Assembly: GCF_004023625.1 (NCBI RefSeq)
Contig: NZ_RPDJ01000002.1
Span: 1-64,000, forward strand
DNA: 64,000 nucleotides
Source of the DNA: Streptomyces cavernae
Lineage (GTDB): Bacteria > Actinomycetota > Actinomycetes > Streptomycetales > Streptomycetaceae
Direction: 5' to 3'
A program made the translations under genes and the position numbers. Positions 35,301 through 43,450 of this stretch are shown piece after piece (position 1 is the first letter of the stretch; each line of letters opens with the position of its first letter). The notes beneath the pieces were generated by a model. That model was not told where the DNA came from and made no database searches. It saw nothing but the letters and a program-made list of their open reading frames with translations.

Positions 35301-36311
35301 TCACACTTCGTAATGCGCCCGCACGCGTGCCTGTACCTCGTCGGAGACGCCCAGGTGATCGAGGCCCAGCAGCGCCGCGCCGAGGACCGGGCGGACGGCC
35401 ACCACACGGGGCACCGCCTTGGGCGCGCGGGTGGCCAGCAACTCCCGGATCCGGTCGTCGAGCTGGGGGTGGCGGGCGGCCAGCACGCCCCCGCCGAGCA
35501 GCACCGGCGTCTCCTCGTCGAGGAGTTCGAGCCGGGTCAGAGCCACCGTCGCCATGGTCACCACCTCCTCCGCGAGCCGGTCGACGATGGCACGGGCCAC
35601 CGGGTCGCCGTCCTCGGCGGTCGCGAACAGGACCGGGGTCAGCTCATGGCGCCGGCTGTCCTCCAGACGCCCGAGGTGCACGGCCTCGATCAGCTCGTAC
35701 ACGGAGGCCAGGCCGAAGTGCGCGGGGAGCGTGCGGACCAGCTCGGTCGGACCGCCCCGGCCGTCCTCCGCGCGCGCCGCGTGCCACACCGCCTCCTCCG
35801 CCAGCCCCCAGCCACCGCCCCAGTCACCGGAGATGCGGCCCAGCGCGGGAAAGCGTGCGACGCGCCCGTCCGGTCGCATGCCCACGCAGTTGATGCCCGC
35901 GCCGCACACCACCGCGACCCCGAGCGGTTCGGCGACCCCGGCGCGCAGGATCGCGAAGGTGTCGTTGCGCACCGTCACGCTCGCGCCCCAGCCGCGGTCC
36001 CGCAGGGCCACCGCCAACTGCACCTCCTCCACGGGGAGATCGGCATTGGCGAGGCAGGCCGAGACGTGCGCCACGGAGTGGACCCCGGCCTGCTCGAAGG
36101 CGTGCGCCACGGCGTCCGCGATCTCGTCGACGGCCGTCTCGACCCCGACCACGGGCGGCCGGAAGCCGCCCCCGCGCGCGGTACCGACGACCGTTCCGTC
36201 GTCCGCGACCACCGCGACGTCGGTCTTGCTGTTCCCGGCGTCGACGGCCAGCAGGGCGGCGACCGCGGTCCCGGTGGCGGGGGTGCCCGTGCCGGGTGCC
36301 GATGACGTCAT
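35301..36311 (-). CDS. BadF/NAGK-type sugar kinase
   Basis: ATG 36311 overlaps the stop of the GH4 gene (ATGA) and is preferred over GTG 36317. The protein has 336 residues. AALLAVDAGNSKTDVAVVAD is the phosphate-1 loop of the ASKHA fold, ASVTVRNDTFAILRAG the catalytic Asp region, VAVVCGAGINCVGMRPDGR phosphate-2, GDWGGGWGLAEEAVWHAAR is typical of BadF/BadG and N-acetylglucosamine kinases, and TPVLLGGGVLAARHP the adenosine motif. As the last gene after a GH4 glycosidase and an ABC importer it probably phosphorylates a released amino sugar or glucose. The exact sugar is not evident. Confidence 0.88.
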   Translation of the reverse strand: MTSSAPGTGTPATGTAVAALLAVDAGNSKTDVAVVADDGTVVGTARGGGFRPPVVGVETAVDEIADAVAHAFEQAGVHSVAHVSACLANADLPVEEVQLAVALRDRGWGASVTVRNDTFAILRAGVAEPLGVAVVCGAGINCVGMRPDGRVARFPALGRISGDWGGGWGLAEEAVWHAARAEDGRGGPTELVRTLPAHFGLASVYELIEAVHLGRLEDSRRHELTPVLFATAEDGDPVARAIVDRLAEEVVTMATVALTRLELLDEETPVLLGGGVLAARHPQLDDRIRELLATRAPKAVPRVVAVRPVLGAALLGLDHLGVSDEVQARVRAHYEV

Positions 36312-37573
36312 GCCCACGCGAGGTGCTCCCGGTTGTGCGCGATCAACTGGTCGGTGAGGGTCTCGGCATAGGCGTACTGGCCGATGAGCGGGTGGGCGAG
36401 GAGGGCGCGGAAGACCCGGTCGCGGCCGCCGCGCAGGGCGGCTTCCAGAGCGAGGTCCTCGTACGTCGTCACGGCCGCGGTCAGGCCCGCGTACAGCGGA
36501 TCGACCGGCGGCACGGCCAGCGGCGCGGCGCCCTGGCGGCCGACCGCCGCCTGCACCTCGATCACCGCGTCGTCCGGGAGGAACGGCAGGGTGCCGTTGT
36601 TGTAGGTGTTCACCACCTGGTACGGGCTTCCGCCCGCGCCGAGCAGCGAGGCGGCCAGGTCCACCGCGGCCTCCGAGTAGAACGCCCCGCCGCGCTTGCC
36701 GAGCAGCGCCGGCTTCTCGTCCAGCGCCGGGTCGCCGTACATGTCCAGCAGCCGCTCCTCCATCGCGGCGACCTCCGAGGCCCGCGACGGCCTGGTCCGC
36801 AGTTCCTCGACCACCTCGTCGTGCGCGTAGTAGTAGCGCAGGTAGTACGACGGGACGACGCCGAGGCGGTCGAGCAGGCGACGGGGGAGGTGCAGGTTCG
36901 CGGCGATGGCCTCACCGTGCTCGCCGAGCAGCTTGGGCAGCACGTCCTCACCCTCCGGACCGCCCAGCCGTACACCTGTCTCCCAGGTGAGGTGGTTCAG
37001 GCCGAGGTGATCGAGGTGGACGTCCGCCGGCTCGACACCCAGCAGAGCGGCGAACTTGCGCTGGAAACCGATGGCCACGTTGCACAGGCCGACCGCCTTG
37101 TGGCCGGCCTGGAGCAGCGCCCGGGTCACGATCCCCACGGGGTTGGTGAAGTCGATGATCCATGCCCCGGGGTTGGCGCGGCGGACCCGCTCGGCGATGT
37201 CCAGGACCACCGGCACGGTCCGCAGCGCCTTGGCGAGCCCGCCCGCGCCGGTCGTCTCCTGCCCGACGCAGCCGCACTCCAGCGGCCAGGTCTCGTCCTG
37301 CTGCCGTGCGGCCTGTCCGCCGACGCGCAGTTGCAGCAGCACGGCGTCGGCTCCCTCGACCGCCTGGTCAAGGTCGTCCGTCGTGACGACGCGCCCCGGA
37401 TGGCCCTGCTTGGCGAAGATCCGCCGGGCGAGCCCCCCGACCAGCTCCAGCCGTCCGACGGCCGGGTCGACGAGCACCAGCTCCTCGATGGGCAGGGTGT
37501 CCCGCAGACGCGCGAACCCGTCGATGAGTTCGGGTGTGTAGGTCGATCCTCCGCCGACCACGGTGAGTTTCAT
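36308..37573 (-). CDS. Glycoside hydrolase family 4 (6-phospho-beta-glucosidase type)
   Basis: The 421-residue protein starts at ATG 37573. MKLTVVGGGSTYTPELIDGF is the NAD-binding start of GH4, and LQLRVGGQAARQQDETWPLE, IIDFTNPVGIVTRALLQAG and VGLCNVAIGFQRK follow. The CN pair (Cys metal ligand, Asn) and the downstream LDHLGLNHLTW with its His are the Mn2+ and substrate residues of the family. GH4 enzymes use NAD+ and a divalent metal to cleave glycosides by oxidation-elimination, often on 6-phospho sugars. Here uptake is by an ABC system rather than a PTS, so the substrate may be non-phosphorylated (inference). Confidence 0.92.
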   Translation of the reverse strand: MKLTVVGGGSTYTPELIDGFARLRDTLPIEELVLVDPAVGRLELVGGLARRIFAKQGHPGRVVTTDDLDQAVEGADAVLLQLRVGGQAARQQDETWPLECGCVGQETTGAGGLAKALRTVPVVLDIAERVRRANPGAWIIDFTNPVGIVTRALLQAGHKAVGLCNVAIGFQRKFAALLGVEPADVHLDHLGLNHLTWETGVRLGGPEGEDVLPKLLGEHGEAIAANLHLPRRLLDRLGVVPSYYLRYYYAHDEVVEELRTRPSRASEVAAMEERLLDMYGDPALDEKPALLGKRGGAFYSEAAVDLAASLLGAGGSPYQVVNTYNNGTLPFLPDDAVIEVQAAVGRQGAAPLAVPPVDPLYAGLTAAVTTYEDLALEAALRGGRDRVFRALLAHPLIGQYAYAETLTDQLIAHNREHLAWA

Positions 37574-37580
37574 ATGTGGA

Positions 37581-38471
37581 TCAACCCTTTACTCCGGTGA
37601 GAGTGACGCCCTCGACGAAAGCCTTCTGCGCGAAGAAGAACACGAGGATCACGGGCGCCATGACCAGGACGGTCGCGGCCATGGTGAGGTTCCAGTCGGT
37701 GTGGTGCGCGCCCTTGAAGGACTCCAGGCCGTAACTCAGCGTCCACGCGCCCGGGTTCTCGGAGGCGTAGATCTGCGGACCGAAGTAGTCGTTCCAGGCG
37801 TAGAAGAACTGGAAGAGCGCGACGGCCGCGATGCCCGGCTTGGCCATCGGCAGGACGACCCGCAGCAGGGTCCGCAACTCGCCGCAGCCGTCGACCTTCG
37901 CCGCGTCCAGGTACTCGTTCGGGATCGTCGTCAGGAACTGCCGCAGCAGGAAGATGGAGAACGCGTCACCGAACGCCATCGGGATGATCAGCGGCCACAG
38001 TGACCCCGACAGGTCCAGCTGCTTCGCCCAGAACAGGTACATCGGGATGATGACCACCTGTGGCGGCAGCATCATCATCGAGATCACCAGCATCAGTGCG
38101 AGATTACGCCCGCGGAAGCGGAACTTGGCGAGGGCATACGCCACCGGGACGGACGACACGACGGTCAGGACGGTACCCAGGCCCGCGTAGACCAGCGTGT
38201 TCCTCCACCAGGTGAGGAAGCCCGGGGTGTCGAAGACCTTCGCGAAGTTGCCCCATTCCCAGGTGTCAGGGACCAGGTCGCGGGTGAGCGCCTGCTGGTC
38301 GCTCATCAGCGAGGTCAGGACGACGAACACGAAGGGCAGCGTGAAGAAGAGGGCGGCCGCGACGCCGAGGGAGTGGACGGCGATCCACTCCAGCAGCGCC
38401 CGGCGGCGGGCCGTGCGCTCGGCGGTGGTCGGGGTGGCCAACTCCACCGGCTTGTCCAGTACTTGGGTCAT
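37581..38471 (-). CDS. Carbohydrate ABC transporter permease (MalG type)
   Basis: The 296-residue protein starts at ATG 38471, two bases after the stop of the partner permease. It has six predicted membrane helices, starting with HSLGVAAALFFTLPFVFVVL and including LALMLVISMMMLPPQVVIIP. The EAA loop is DAAKVDGCGELRTLLRVVLPMAKPG near residue 195, where the ATPase docks. The C-terminal part is WNLTMAATVLVMAPVILVFF followed by KAFVEGVTLTGVKG, a typical MalG ending. No ATPase gene is in the operon, so it probably uses the shared MsiK-type ATPase that serves Streptomyces sugar importers. Confidence 0.93.
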   Translation of the reverse strand: MTQVLDKPVELATPTTAERTARRRALLEWIAVHSLGVAAALFFTLPFVFVVLTSLMSDQQALTRDLVPDTWEWGNFAKVFDTPGFLTWWRNTLVYAGLGTVLTVVSSVPVAYALAKFRFRGRNLALMLVISMMMLPPQVVIIPMYLFWAKQLDLSGSLWPLIIPMAFGDAFSIFLLRQFLTTIPNEYLDAAKVDGCGELRTLLRVVLPMAKPGIAAVALFQFFYAWNDYFGPQIYASENPGAWTLSYGLESFKGAHHTDWNLTMAATVLVMAPVILVFFFAQKAFVEGVTLTGVKG

Positions 38472-38473
38472 GG

Positions 38474-39436
38474 TCAGTCACCTGCCTGGATCAGTCCGCC
38501 CCGGCGCCGCATCAGCAGCGCGGTGAACACCATGGCCAGGGCGAACAGCACCAGCGCGACCACGCAGGCCGAGCCGTAGTCGAAGCGCTGGAAGCCGAGG
38601 TTGTAGACGAGCTGGGGCAGCGTCAGGGTCGACTTGTCCGGGTAGCCCGGCTCGAACTGCTGGCCGGAGCCGCCGATGATGCCGGAGGCGACCTTCCCGG
38701 CCACCAGCGGCTGTGTGTAGTACTGCATCGTCTGGATCACTCCCGTGACGACGGCGAACATCACGATCGGCGAGATGTTCGGCAGCGTCACGAACCGGAA
38801 CCGCTGCCAGGCCGACGTGCCGTCCAGCTCGGCGGCCTCGTACTGCTCCTTCGGAACGTCGAGCAGCGCGGCCATGAAGATGACCATGAGATCGCCCACG
38901 CCCCACAGCGCGAGCGCGGTGAGGGCCGGCTTGGACCAGGCGGGATCCGTGAACCAGCCGGGTGTCGGCAGGCCGAGGTCGCCCAGGACGGAGTTGACCG
39001 GGCCCGTACCGGGGTTGAGGAGGAAGACGAAGGCCAGCGTCGCGGCGACGGGCGGGGCGAGGTAGGGCAGGTAGAAGAGGGTGCGGAAGACACCCGTGCC
39101 GGTCTTGATCTTCGTGATCAGCAGGCCGACGCCGAGCCCGAACAGCACCCGGCAGGTCACCATCACCAGCACCAGCCAGAGCGTGTTGCCCAGCGCCGGC
39201 CAGAACATCGGGTAGTCGTTGAAGACGTAGGACCAGTTGCCGAGGCCCCGGAACTCCGGCACGCCGAAGCCGTCGTACTTCATGAACGAGAAGTACACGG
39301 TGGACACCAGCGGATAGGCGAAGAAGACGCCGAACCCGATGAGCCACGGTGACAGGAAGGCCACCGTCCGAAGCGCCGCGGCGCGGCGCTTCGAACGGAG
39401 CGTGCGTGTGGACACGCGCAGGGTCTGCGAGGACAT
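38474..39436 (-). CDS. Carbohydrate ABC transporter permease (MalF type)
   Basis: The 320-residue protein starts at ATG 39436. It opens with a basic cytoplasmic segment and AFLSPWLIGFGVFFAYPLVS, then further helices including TLFYLPYLAPPVAATLAFVF. The EAA loop is YEAAELDGTSAWQRFRFVTLPNISP (in two parts, around residue 220). The last helix, ACVVALVLFALAMVFTALLM, ends in RRRGG. Length and topology match the MalF-like subunits of CUT1 importers. It is downstream of the binding protein by 7 bases and upstream of its MalG partner by 2, so all three are made from one message. Confidence 0.93.
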   Translation of the reverse strand: MSSQTLRVSTRTLRSKRRAAALRTVAFLSPWLIGFGVFFAYPLVSTVYFSFMKYDGFGVPEFRGLGNWSYVFNDYPMFWPALGNTLWLVLVMVTCRVLFGLGVGLLITKIKTGTGVFRTLFYLPYLAPPVAATLAFVFLLNPGTGPVNSVLGDLGLPTPGWFTDPAWSKPALTALALWGVGDLMVIFMAALLDVPKEQYEAAELDGTSAWQRFRFVTLPNISPIVMFAVVTGVIQTMQYYTQPLVAGKVASGIIGGSGQQFEPGYPDKSTLTLPQLVYNLGFQRFDYGSACVVALVLFALAMVFTALLMRRRGGLIQAGD

Positions 39437-39443
39437 CGGAGGG

Positions 39444-40784
39444 TTACTTCGCCTGCTCGATGTCGCGGTCGATCTGCGCGGCGGTCTTCTCCAGACCGGC
39501 CTTCAGGTCCTTCACCTTGCCGGACTCGTACTGGTAGCCGAAGTCCTGGAGCGTCGTCTGGTACGTGGAGCCGTTGACGGAGGCCGGCGGGGTGTTGGAC
39601 TTCGGGTGCTGCGCGATGTCGATGAACGTCTTGAAGGCGGGGTCCACCTCCAGGTCGGGCGACTTCAGGGCCTCGAACGTGGACGGCACGTTGTGGATGG
39701 CGTTGGCGAAGGAGACGACGGCCTCGGTGTCGGTCGTCAGGTACTTCACCAGCTCCCAGGCCGCGTTCTGCTTCTTGCTCTGCGGGGCGATGCCGATGAT
39801 CGTGCCGGAGAGGAAGCCCTTGCCGTACTCGTCGACCTCGTCGTCGGCGACGGGCAGCGGAGCGGTGCCGATCTCGAAGTCGTTCCCCACGGCCTCCTTG
39901 GCCATGCCCAGCCGCCACTCGCCATCGAGCTGCATGGCCACCTGGCCCTTGTGGAAGGGGTGCTCGGCGCCCCACTCGTCACCGAAGGTGTTGCGGTACT
40001 TCTCCAGCTTCGCGAAGCCGCCGAGGTCGTCGACGAGCTTCTTCTGGTAGGTGAACATCTCGGCGAAGGCCGGGTCCTTGGCGATGCTGGACTTGCCGTC
40101 GGCGCCGAAGTAGGCGTGGTCCCACTGGGACATGTAGTGGTCCACGACCGTCTCGTAACCGTGGTAGGTCGGCATGAAACCGAGCTGCTCGTAGCTGTCG
40201 CCCTTGGTCTTCGTCAGCTTCTTCGCGACCTTCGCGAACTCCGACCACGTCTTCGGCGGGGACTTGATGCCCGCCTTCTCGAAGGCGTCCTTGTTGTAGT
40301 AGAGGCCGTAGGCGTCGCCCAGCAGCGGCAGGGCGCAGCGCGTGCCCTCGAACTGGGTGTAGTCCAGCATCGGCTTCGGGATGATCGTGTCGAGGTCGAG
40401 CTTCGACTTCTCGATGAAGGGCTTCAGGTCGAGGAAGGCCCCGGAGGAGCAGAACTTGCCGACATTGGCGGTCGTGAACGACGACACCACGTCGGGCCCG
40501 TTCGAACCGCCCGCCCGCAGCGCCTGGTTGAGCTTGTCGTCATTGATGTTGCCGACGACCTTCACCTTGATGTTGGGGTGCGCCTTCTCGAAGTTGGCGA
40601 CGTTCGCCTCGATCGCCTTGGCCTCGGCGGGCGCGCTCCAGCCGTGCCAGAAGGTGATGGTCGTCTTGGCGTCGGGGTCGTCGTTGGCGCCGGACTGCGA
40701 CTGGCCGGTGCAGGCGGTGGCGAAGAGGGCGATGGAGGCGGACACGGCGAGCGCGATGGCCGCCTTCCGGGACATTCCGGACAT
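39444..40784 (-). CDS. Sugar-binding lipoprotein of ABC importer
   Basis: ATG 40784 gives 446 residues; the frame continues upstream but without a better start. The N-terminus MSGMSRKAAIALAVSASIAL runs into FATACTG, a lipobox-like end with Cys as likely lipidation site, then a Gly/Asp-rich spacer. The mature part is an SBP of the CUT1 class: TITFWHGWSAPAEAKAIEAN, FEKAHPNIKVKVVGNIND, LPLLGDAYGLYYNKDAFEKA, KGQVAMQLDGEWRLGMAKEA and AWELVKYLTTDTEAVVSFAN. It probably captures an oligosaccharide for cleavage by the GH4 enzyme. It is preceded by the ROK regulator gene with a 166-base gap. Confidence 0.92.
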   Translation of the reverse strand: MSGMSRKAAIALAVSASIALFATACTGQSQSGANDDPDAKTTITFWHGWSAPAEAKAIEANVANFEKAHPNIKVKVVGNINDDKLNQALRAGGSNGPDVVSSFTTANVGKFCSSGAFLDLKPFIEKSKLDLDTIIPKPMLDYTQFEGTRCALPLLGDAYGLYYNKDAFEKAGIKSPPKTWSEFAKVAKKLTKTKGDSYEQLGFMPTYHGYETVVDHYMSQWDHAYFGADGKSSIAKDPAFAEMFTYQKKLVDDLGGFAKLEKYRNTFGDEWGAEHPFHKGQVAMQLDGEWRLGMAKEAVGNDFEIGTAPLPVADDEVDEYGKGFLSGTIIGIAPQSKKQNAAWELVKYLTTDTEAVVSFANAIHNVPSTFEALKSPDLEVDPAFKTFIDIAQHPKSNTPPASVNGSTYQTTLQDFGYQYESGKVKDLKAGLEKTAAQIDRDIEQAK

Positions 40785-40847
40785 GGCAGGGTCTCCCTGA
40801 GACAGGTAAGGGCAGGGCGGGAACGGAACGGGGGGTGGGAGTCTGGG

Positions 40848-40880
40848 CGGGTACGGGTACGGGTACGGCGTACGGGTAAT
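40848..40880. repeat. GGGTAC microsatellite
   Basis: Three consecutive GGGTAC units (CGGGTACGGGTACGGGTACG) and a variant fourth lie between the ROK gene and the binding-protein gene. No regulatory palindrome is visible in this gap. Confidence 0.7.
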
Positions 40881-40950
40881 GGCGAATGGGTGCGCGGGTA
40901 CGTGGGTGGTTCGCGGTTGCGCGGCTGTACGGGTGTGCGGTCGTGCGCGG

Positions 40951-42174
40951 TCAGCGCGAGGTGTCGAAGACCTCGTCGCGCGTGGCCGCGAGGGCGCTCT
41001 CCAGCGCGCCCCGCAGCACGGGGTGTTCCTGGACGTCACCGACGACGAGCCGTGGCCGGGACGGCGCCAGTTCCTCCAGCTCGGCCTGTACCAGCGCGCG
41101 CAGCGGTTCCCCGCCGGCGGTGAGTGAGGCGCCGCTGAGGACGACGAGTTCGGGGTCGAGCACGGAGACCAGCGAGGCGAGACCCGTGGCGAGGCCCGTC
41201 GCGTAGGTCTGCAGGAGCTGCCGGTGGGCTCCTTCGTTCACGGCCGCGGCCCGTTCGACGAGCGTGGCGGCCACTTCGGCGTACGGGCCCTGGGGTACGG
41301 GGCCGATGCCGAGTTCGAGGGCGAGCGCGGGGATGGCCTGGGAGCCCGCGAGTTCCTGGAATCCGCCGCTGTTGGCCCTGGTGACCTGGCGGACGAGCGG
41401 TGTGCCGGGCACCGGCAGGAAGCCGACCTCGCCGGCACCCCCGGTCCAGCCGCGGTGCAGCCGGCCGCCGAGGACGAGTGCGGCGCCGAGGCCGCCCTCG
41501 TTCCACAGCAGGACGAAGTCCCCGTGTCCGCGGGCCGCTCCCAGTCGCTGCTCGGCGATGGCGACGAGGTTGACGTCGTTCTCGTACTCGACCGGTATCG
41601 GGAGTGCGGCGGCGAGTTCGTCGAGCAGGGAGGGGGAGTGCCAGCCGGGCAGGTGCGAGGCGTAGCGCAGCCGGCCGGTGTTGGGGTCGAAGGCGCCCGG
41701 GGTGCCGATGACGAGCCGGTGGACGTCGTCCCGGGCGAGTCCGGCGGCCTTCACCGCTCCGTCGAGGGCGTCGGTGACCTGGCGTACCACGGCGCCGTGG
41801 GTCTGGCGGCCGGGGGTCGGCAGTTCGAACCGGCCGACGGTGCGTCCGGTGATGTCGGCGACTCCCGCGAGGATGCGTTCGGGGGTGACGTCGAGCCCCG
41901 CGGCGTAAGCGGCGGCCGAATTCACCGCGTACAGCTGGGCGTTCGGCCCGGGGCGCCCCTCGCTGGTGCCGGTGGCGAGGACCAGCCCCGCCGCCTCCAG
42001 CCGGGCGAGGAGTTGCGAGGCGGTCGGCTTCGACAGGCCGGTGAGCTTGCCGATCCGGGTCCGGGAGAGCGGGCCGTGCTCCAGGAGCAGGTCCAGGGCG
42101 GCCCGGTCGTTCATGGCGCGCAGGACGCGTGGGGTGCCGGGGGTACCGGCGTTGCCTGCCATCTCCGTCGCCAC
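40951..42174 (-). CDS. ROK-family transcriptional repressor
   Basis: GTG 42174, preceded by AAAGG, gives 407 residues; ATG 42162 is an alternative. The N-terminal winged helix (NDRAALDLLLEHGPLSRTRI, GKLTGLSKPTASQLLARLEA) binds DNA. The ROK domain follows with VHRLVIGTPGAFDPNTGRLR and VEYENDVNLVAIAEQRLGAA (the Asn-Asp pair of the sugar site). FVLLWNEGGLGAALVLGGRL carries EGGLGAA where active kinases have a GTG loop. The zinc CxCGxxGC motif is absent, so it is a sugar-sensing regulator rather than a kinase. It is the first gene of the importer/GH4/kinase operon and has a palindrome of its family type just upstream. Confidence 0.92.
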   Translation of the reverse strand: MATEMAGNAGTPGTPRVLRAMNDRAALDLLLEHGPLSRTRIGKLTGLSKPTASQLLARLEAAGLVLATGTSEGRPGPNAQLYAVNSAAAYAAGLDVTPERILAGVADITGRTVGRFELPTPGRQTHGAVVRQVTDALDGAVKAAGLARDDVHRLVIGTPGAFDPNTGRLRYASHLPGWHSPSLLDELAAALPIPVEYENDVNLVAIAEQRLGAARGHGDFVLLWNEGGLGAALVLGGRLHRGWTGGAGEVGFLPVPGTPLVRQVTRANSGGFQELAGSQAIPALALELGIGPVPQGPYAEVAATLVERAAAVNEGAHRQLLQTYATGLATGLASLVSVLDPELVVLSGASLTAGGEPLRALVQAELEELAPSRPRLVVGDVQEHPVLRGALESALAATRDEVFDTSR

Positions 42175-42263
42175 CTGCCTTTCAGCGGCCCAGCCTCTCA
42201 GTGATGCCGCGAGGACGTCCACTCCGGGTGTGCCGGTCGGGAGCCTTGCTCGAGGATCACTGT

Positions 42264-42278
42264 TAGGAAAGTTTCCTA
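42264..42278. promoter_or_regulatory. ROK operator palindrome
   Basis: TAGGAAAGTTTCCTA is a perfect 7-bp inverted repeat around a single G, in a GC-rich context. It lies 90 bases upstream of the ROK start and 14 bases downstream of a predicted -10 box. AGGAAA-N-TTTCCT palindromes are characteristic of Streptomyces ROK repressor sites. Confidence 0.8.
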
Positions 42279-42291
42279 TCGGTTGAGGAGG

Positions 42292-42321
42292 AAGGTAGGC
42301 GTCCGTTCGGCCAGTCGTCAA
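42292..42321 (-). promoter_or_regulatory. Predicted promoter of the ROK/sugar operon
   Basis: On the minus strand TTGACG (42316-42321) and TACCTT (42292-42297) are separated by 18 bases, a good match to the housekeeping sigma consensus. The ROK palindrome lies immediately downstream, where bound repressor would block transcription. Confidence 0.6.
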
Positions 42322-42339
42322 TAGCGGTTATGGCGGGAA

Positions 42340-42573
42340 ATGAACTCGTTACGTCGAGGTGATCGCACTGCTTGTCATGGCTACGCTGAACAGAGGTCCT
42401 CGCCGCCTGCGGTTGCCCCGCCGGATGCCTCGCCCCGTACTCGTCGCGCTCACTTCTTCGGTCCTGCTCGTGGCCGCGTCCGCCTTCGTCAGATCGAGGA
42501 GGCCTATCGCCGGGCGGTGGCGGAAGGCCGCTGCGAGGCATCGGAGGCGCGGTGGCGGAAGTGGCTGGGTTGA
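42340..42573 (+). CDS. Possible small protein, doubtful
   Basis: A short plus-strand frame from ATG 42340 ends with the coding-like QIEEAYRRAVAEGRCEASEA and RWRKWLG. An overlapping frame from 42374 instead encodes a basic start and a hydrophobic stretch (VLVALTSSVLLVAASAFV). Only one can be real, or the two may be halves of a gene with a frameshift near 42470. No family is recognised. No convincing ribosome binding site precedes either. Confidence 0.3.
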   Translation: MNSLRRGDRTACHGYAEQRSSPPAVAPPDASPRTRRAHFFGPARGRVRLRQIEEAYRRAVAEGRCEASEARWRKWLG

Positions 42574-42612
42574 GCGCGTGGGCCGTTTGACCGGGGCGCG
42601 GTTCATGCGCCC

Positions 42613-43233
42613 TCAGCGCTCCAGGAAGGGGGCCGTGTCCAAGTCGGGGTACGGCGCCGGGAGGGGGAGCGGGTCGCCGAGGTCGACCTTGGAGTCGTTG
42701 GCGTAATACGCCTTGGTGGGGTCGTCGCCGGGAAGGATGGGGTGTGTGTGGCAGTGGGCCGTCTTCGTGTCCCGGTTGATCAGGACGTATGCGGGGATGC
42801 CTACGGCTGCGTACGTGGCCAGCTTGGCGCCGGTGTCCATGGCGTGGTTGGTGGACGTGACCTCACCGACCAGGGCGATCATGTTGATGGGGTACCAGCC
42901 CTTGTGGGCCCGGAGGTACGAGACATCGAGTTCGGTGGGTTCACGGTGCAGGACGTAGAAGTCGGGAATGACCAGGGCCATCGTGCTGCCGTCATGGTGG
43001 GAGGCACGGAACCCCATGCCCATGCCCGCCAGTTCGTAGCCGGCGGTGTGGAACTGGACCGTGAGCCCGACGGCGCCCTTGCTGTGGTTGTAGTCCGGCT
43101 GCGGCGGCACGATGACCGTCCCCTCGACGTACTCGGGTCGAATCGGCGCCAAGGACGCCTCTTCGATCGCGATCAACAGATCGATGGGGTCCTGATGCAT
43201 CATGACCGGCTCCGTGATGGGTTCGGCGCTCAT
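42613..43233 (-). CDS. Uma2-family (DUF820) putative endonuclease
   Basis: ATG 43233, after GAGGAGAA, gives 206 residues. The PD-(D/E)xK-like core is visible: EYVEGTVIVPPQPDYNHSKG with the conserved Glu, SHHDGSTMALVIPDFYVLHR with the catalytic Asp, and MIALVGEVTSTNHAMDTGAK with E and K-like positions (EVTSTNHAMDTGAK), followed by YAAVGIPAYVLINRDTKTAH. Uma2 proteins are numerous in Streptomyces and cyanobacteria. Their nuclease activity is predicted from the fold and their biological role is open. It is a single gene, divergent from the histidine kinase gene. Confidence 0.88.
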   Translation of the reverse strand: MSAEPITEPVMMHQDPIDLLIAIEEASLAPIRPEYVEGTVIVPPQPDYNHSKGAVGLTVQFHTAGYELAGMGMGFRASHHDGSTMALVIPDFYVLHREPTELDVSYLRAHKGWYPINMIALVGEVTSTNHAMDTGAKLATYAAVGIPAYVLINRDTKTAHCHTHPILPGDDPTKAYYANDSKVDLGDPLPLPAPYPDLDTAPFLER

Positions 43234-43450
43234 CGCTGTTCTCCTCGCCACGTCGACGCCAGGCTACGCCCGTGCTGGGTGCCCCGGAGGAACGATGAGG
43301 CGTGCGGACGGCGGGTGAGGTCGGAATGCTGACGCCCTTCACTCGAACGAGCGTGCCGAACCGTTTCGGCCGTCGCCTCGCGCCCTCGCCCCGGAAGACC
43401 TTGACTTTCGGCAGTGTCCCGGCGGGTGTCGGCGTCCGTACCGTCGCCCC

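Noticed and set aside
40785..40950. Second ROK or DasR operator upstream of the binding protein
   Set aside because: No palindrome resembling either site is visible; only GGGTAC repeats.
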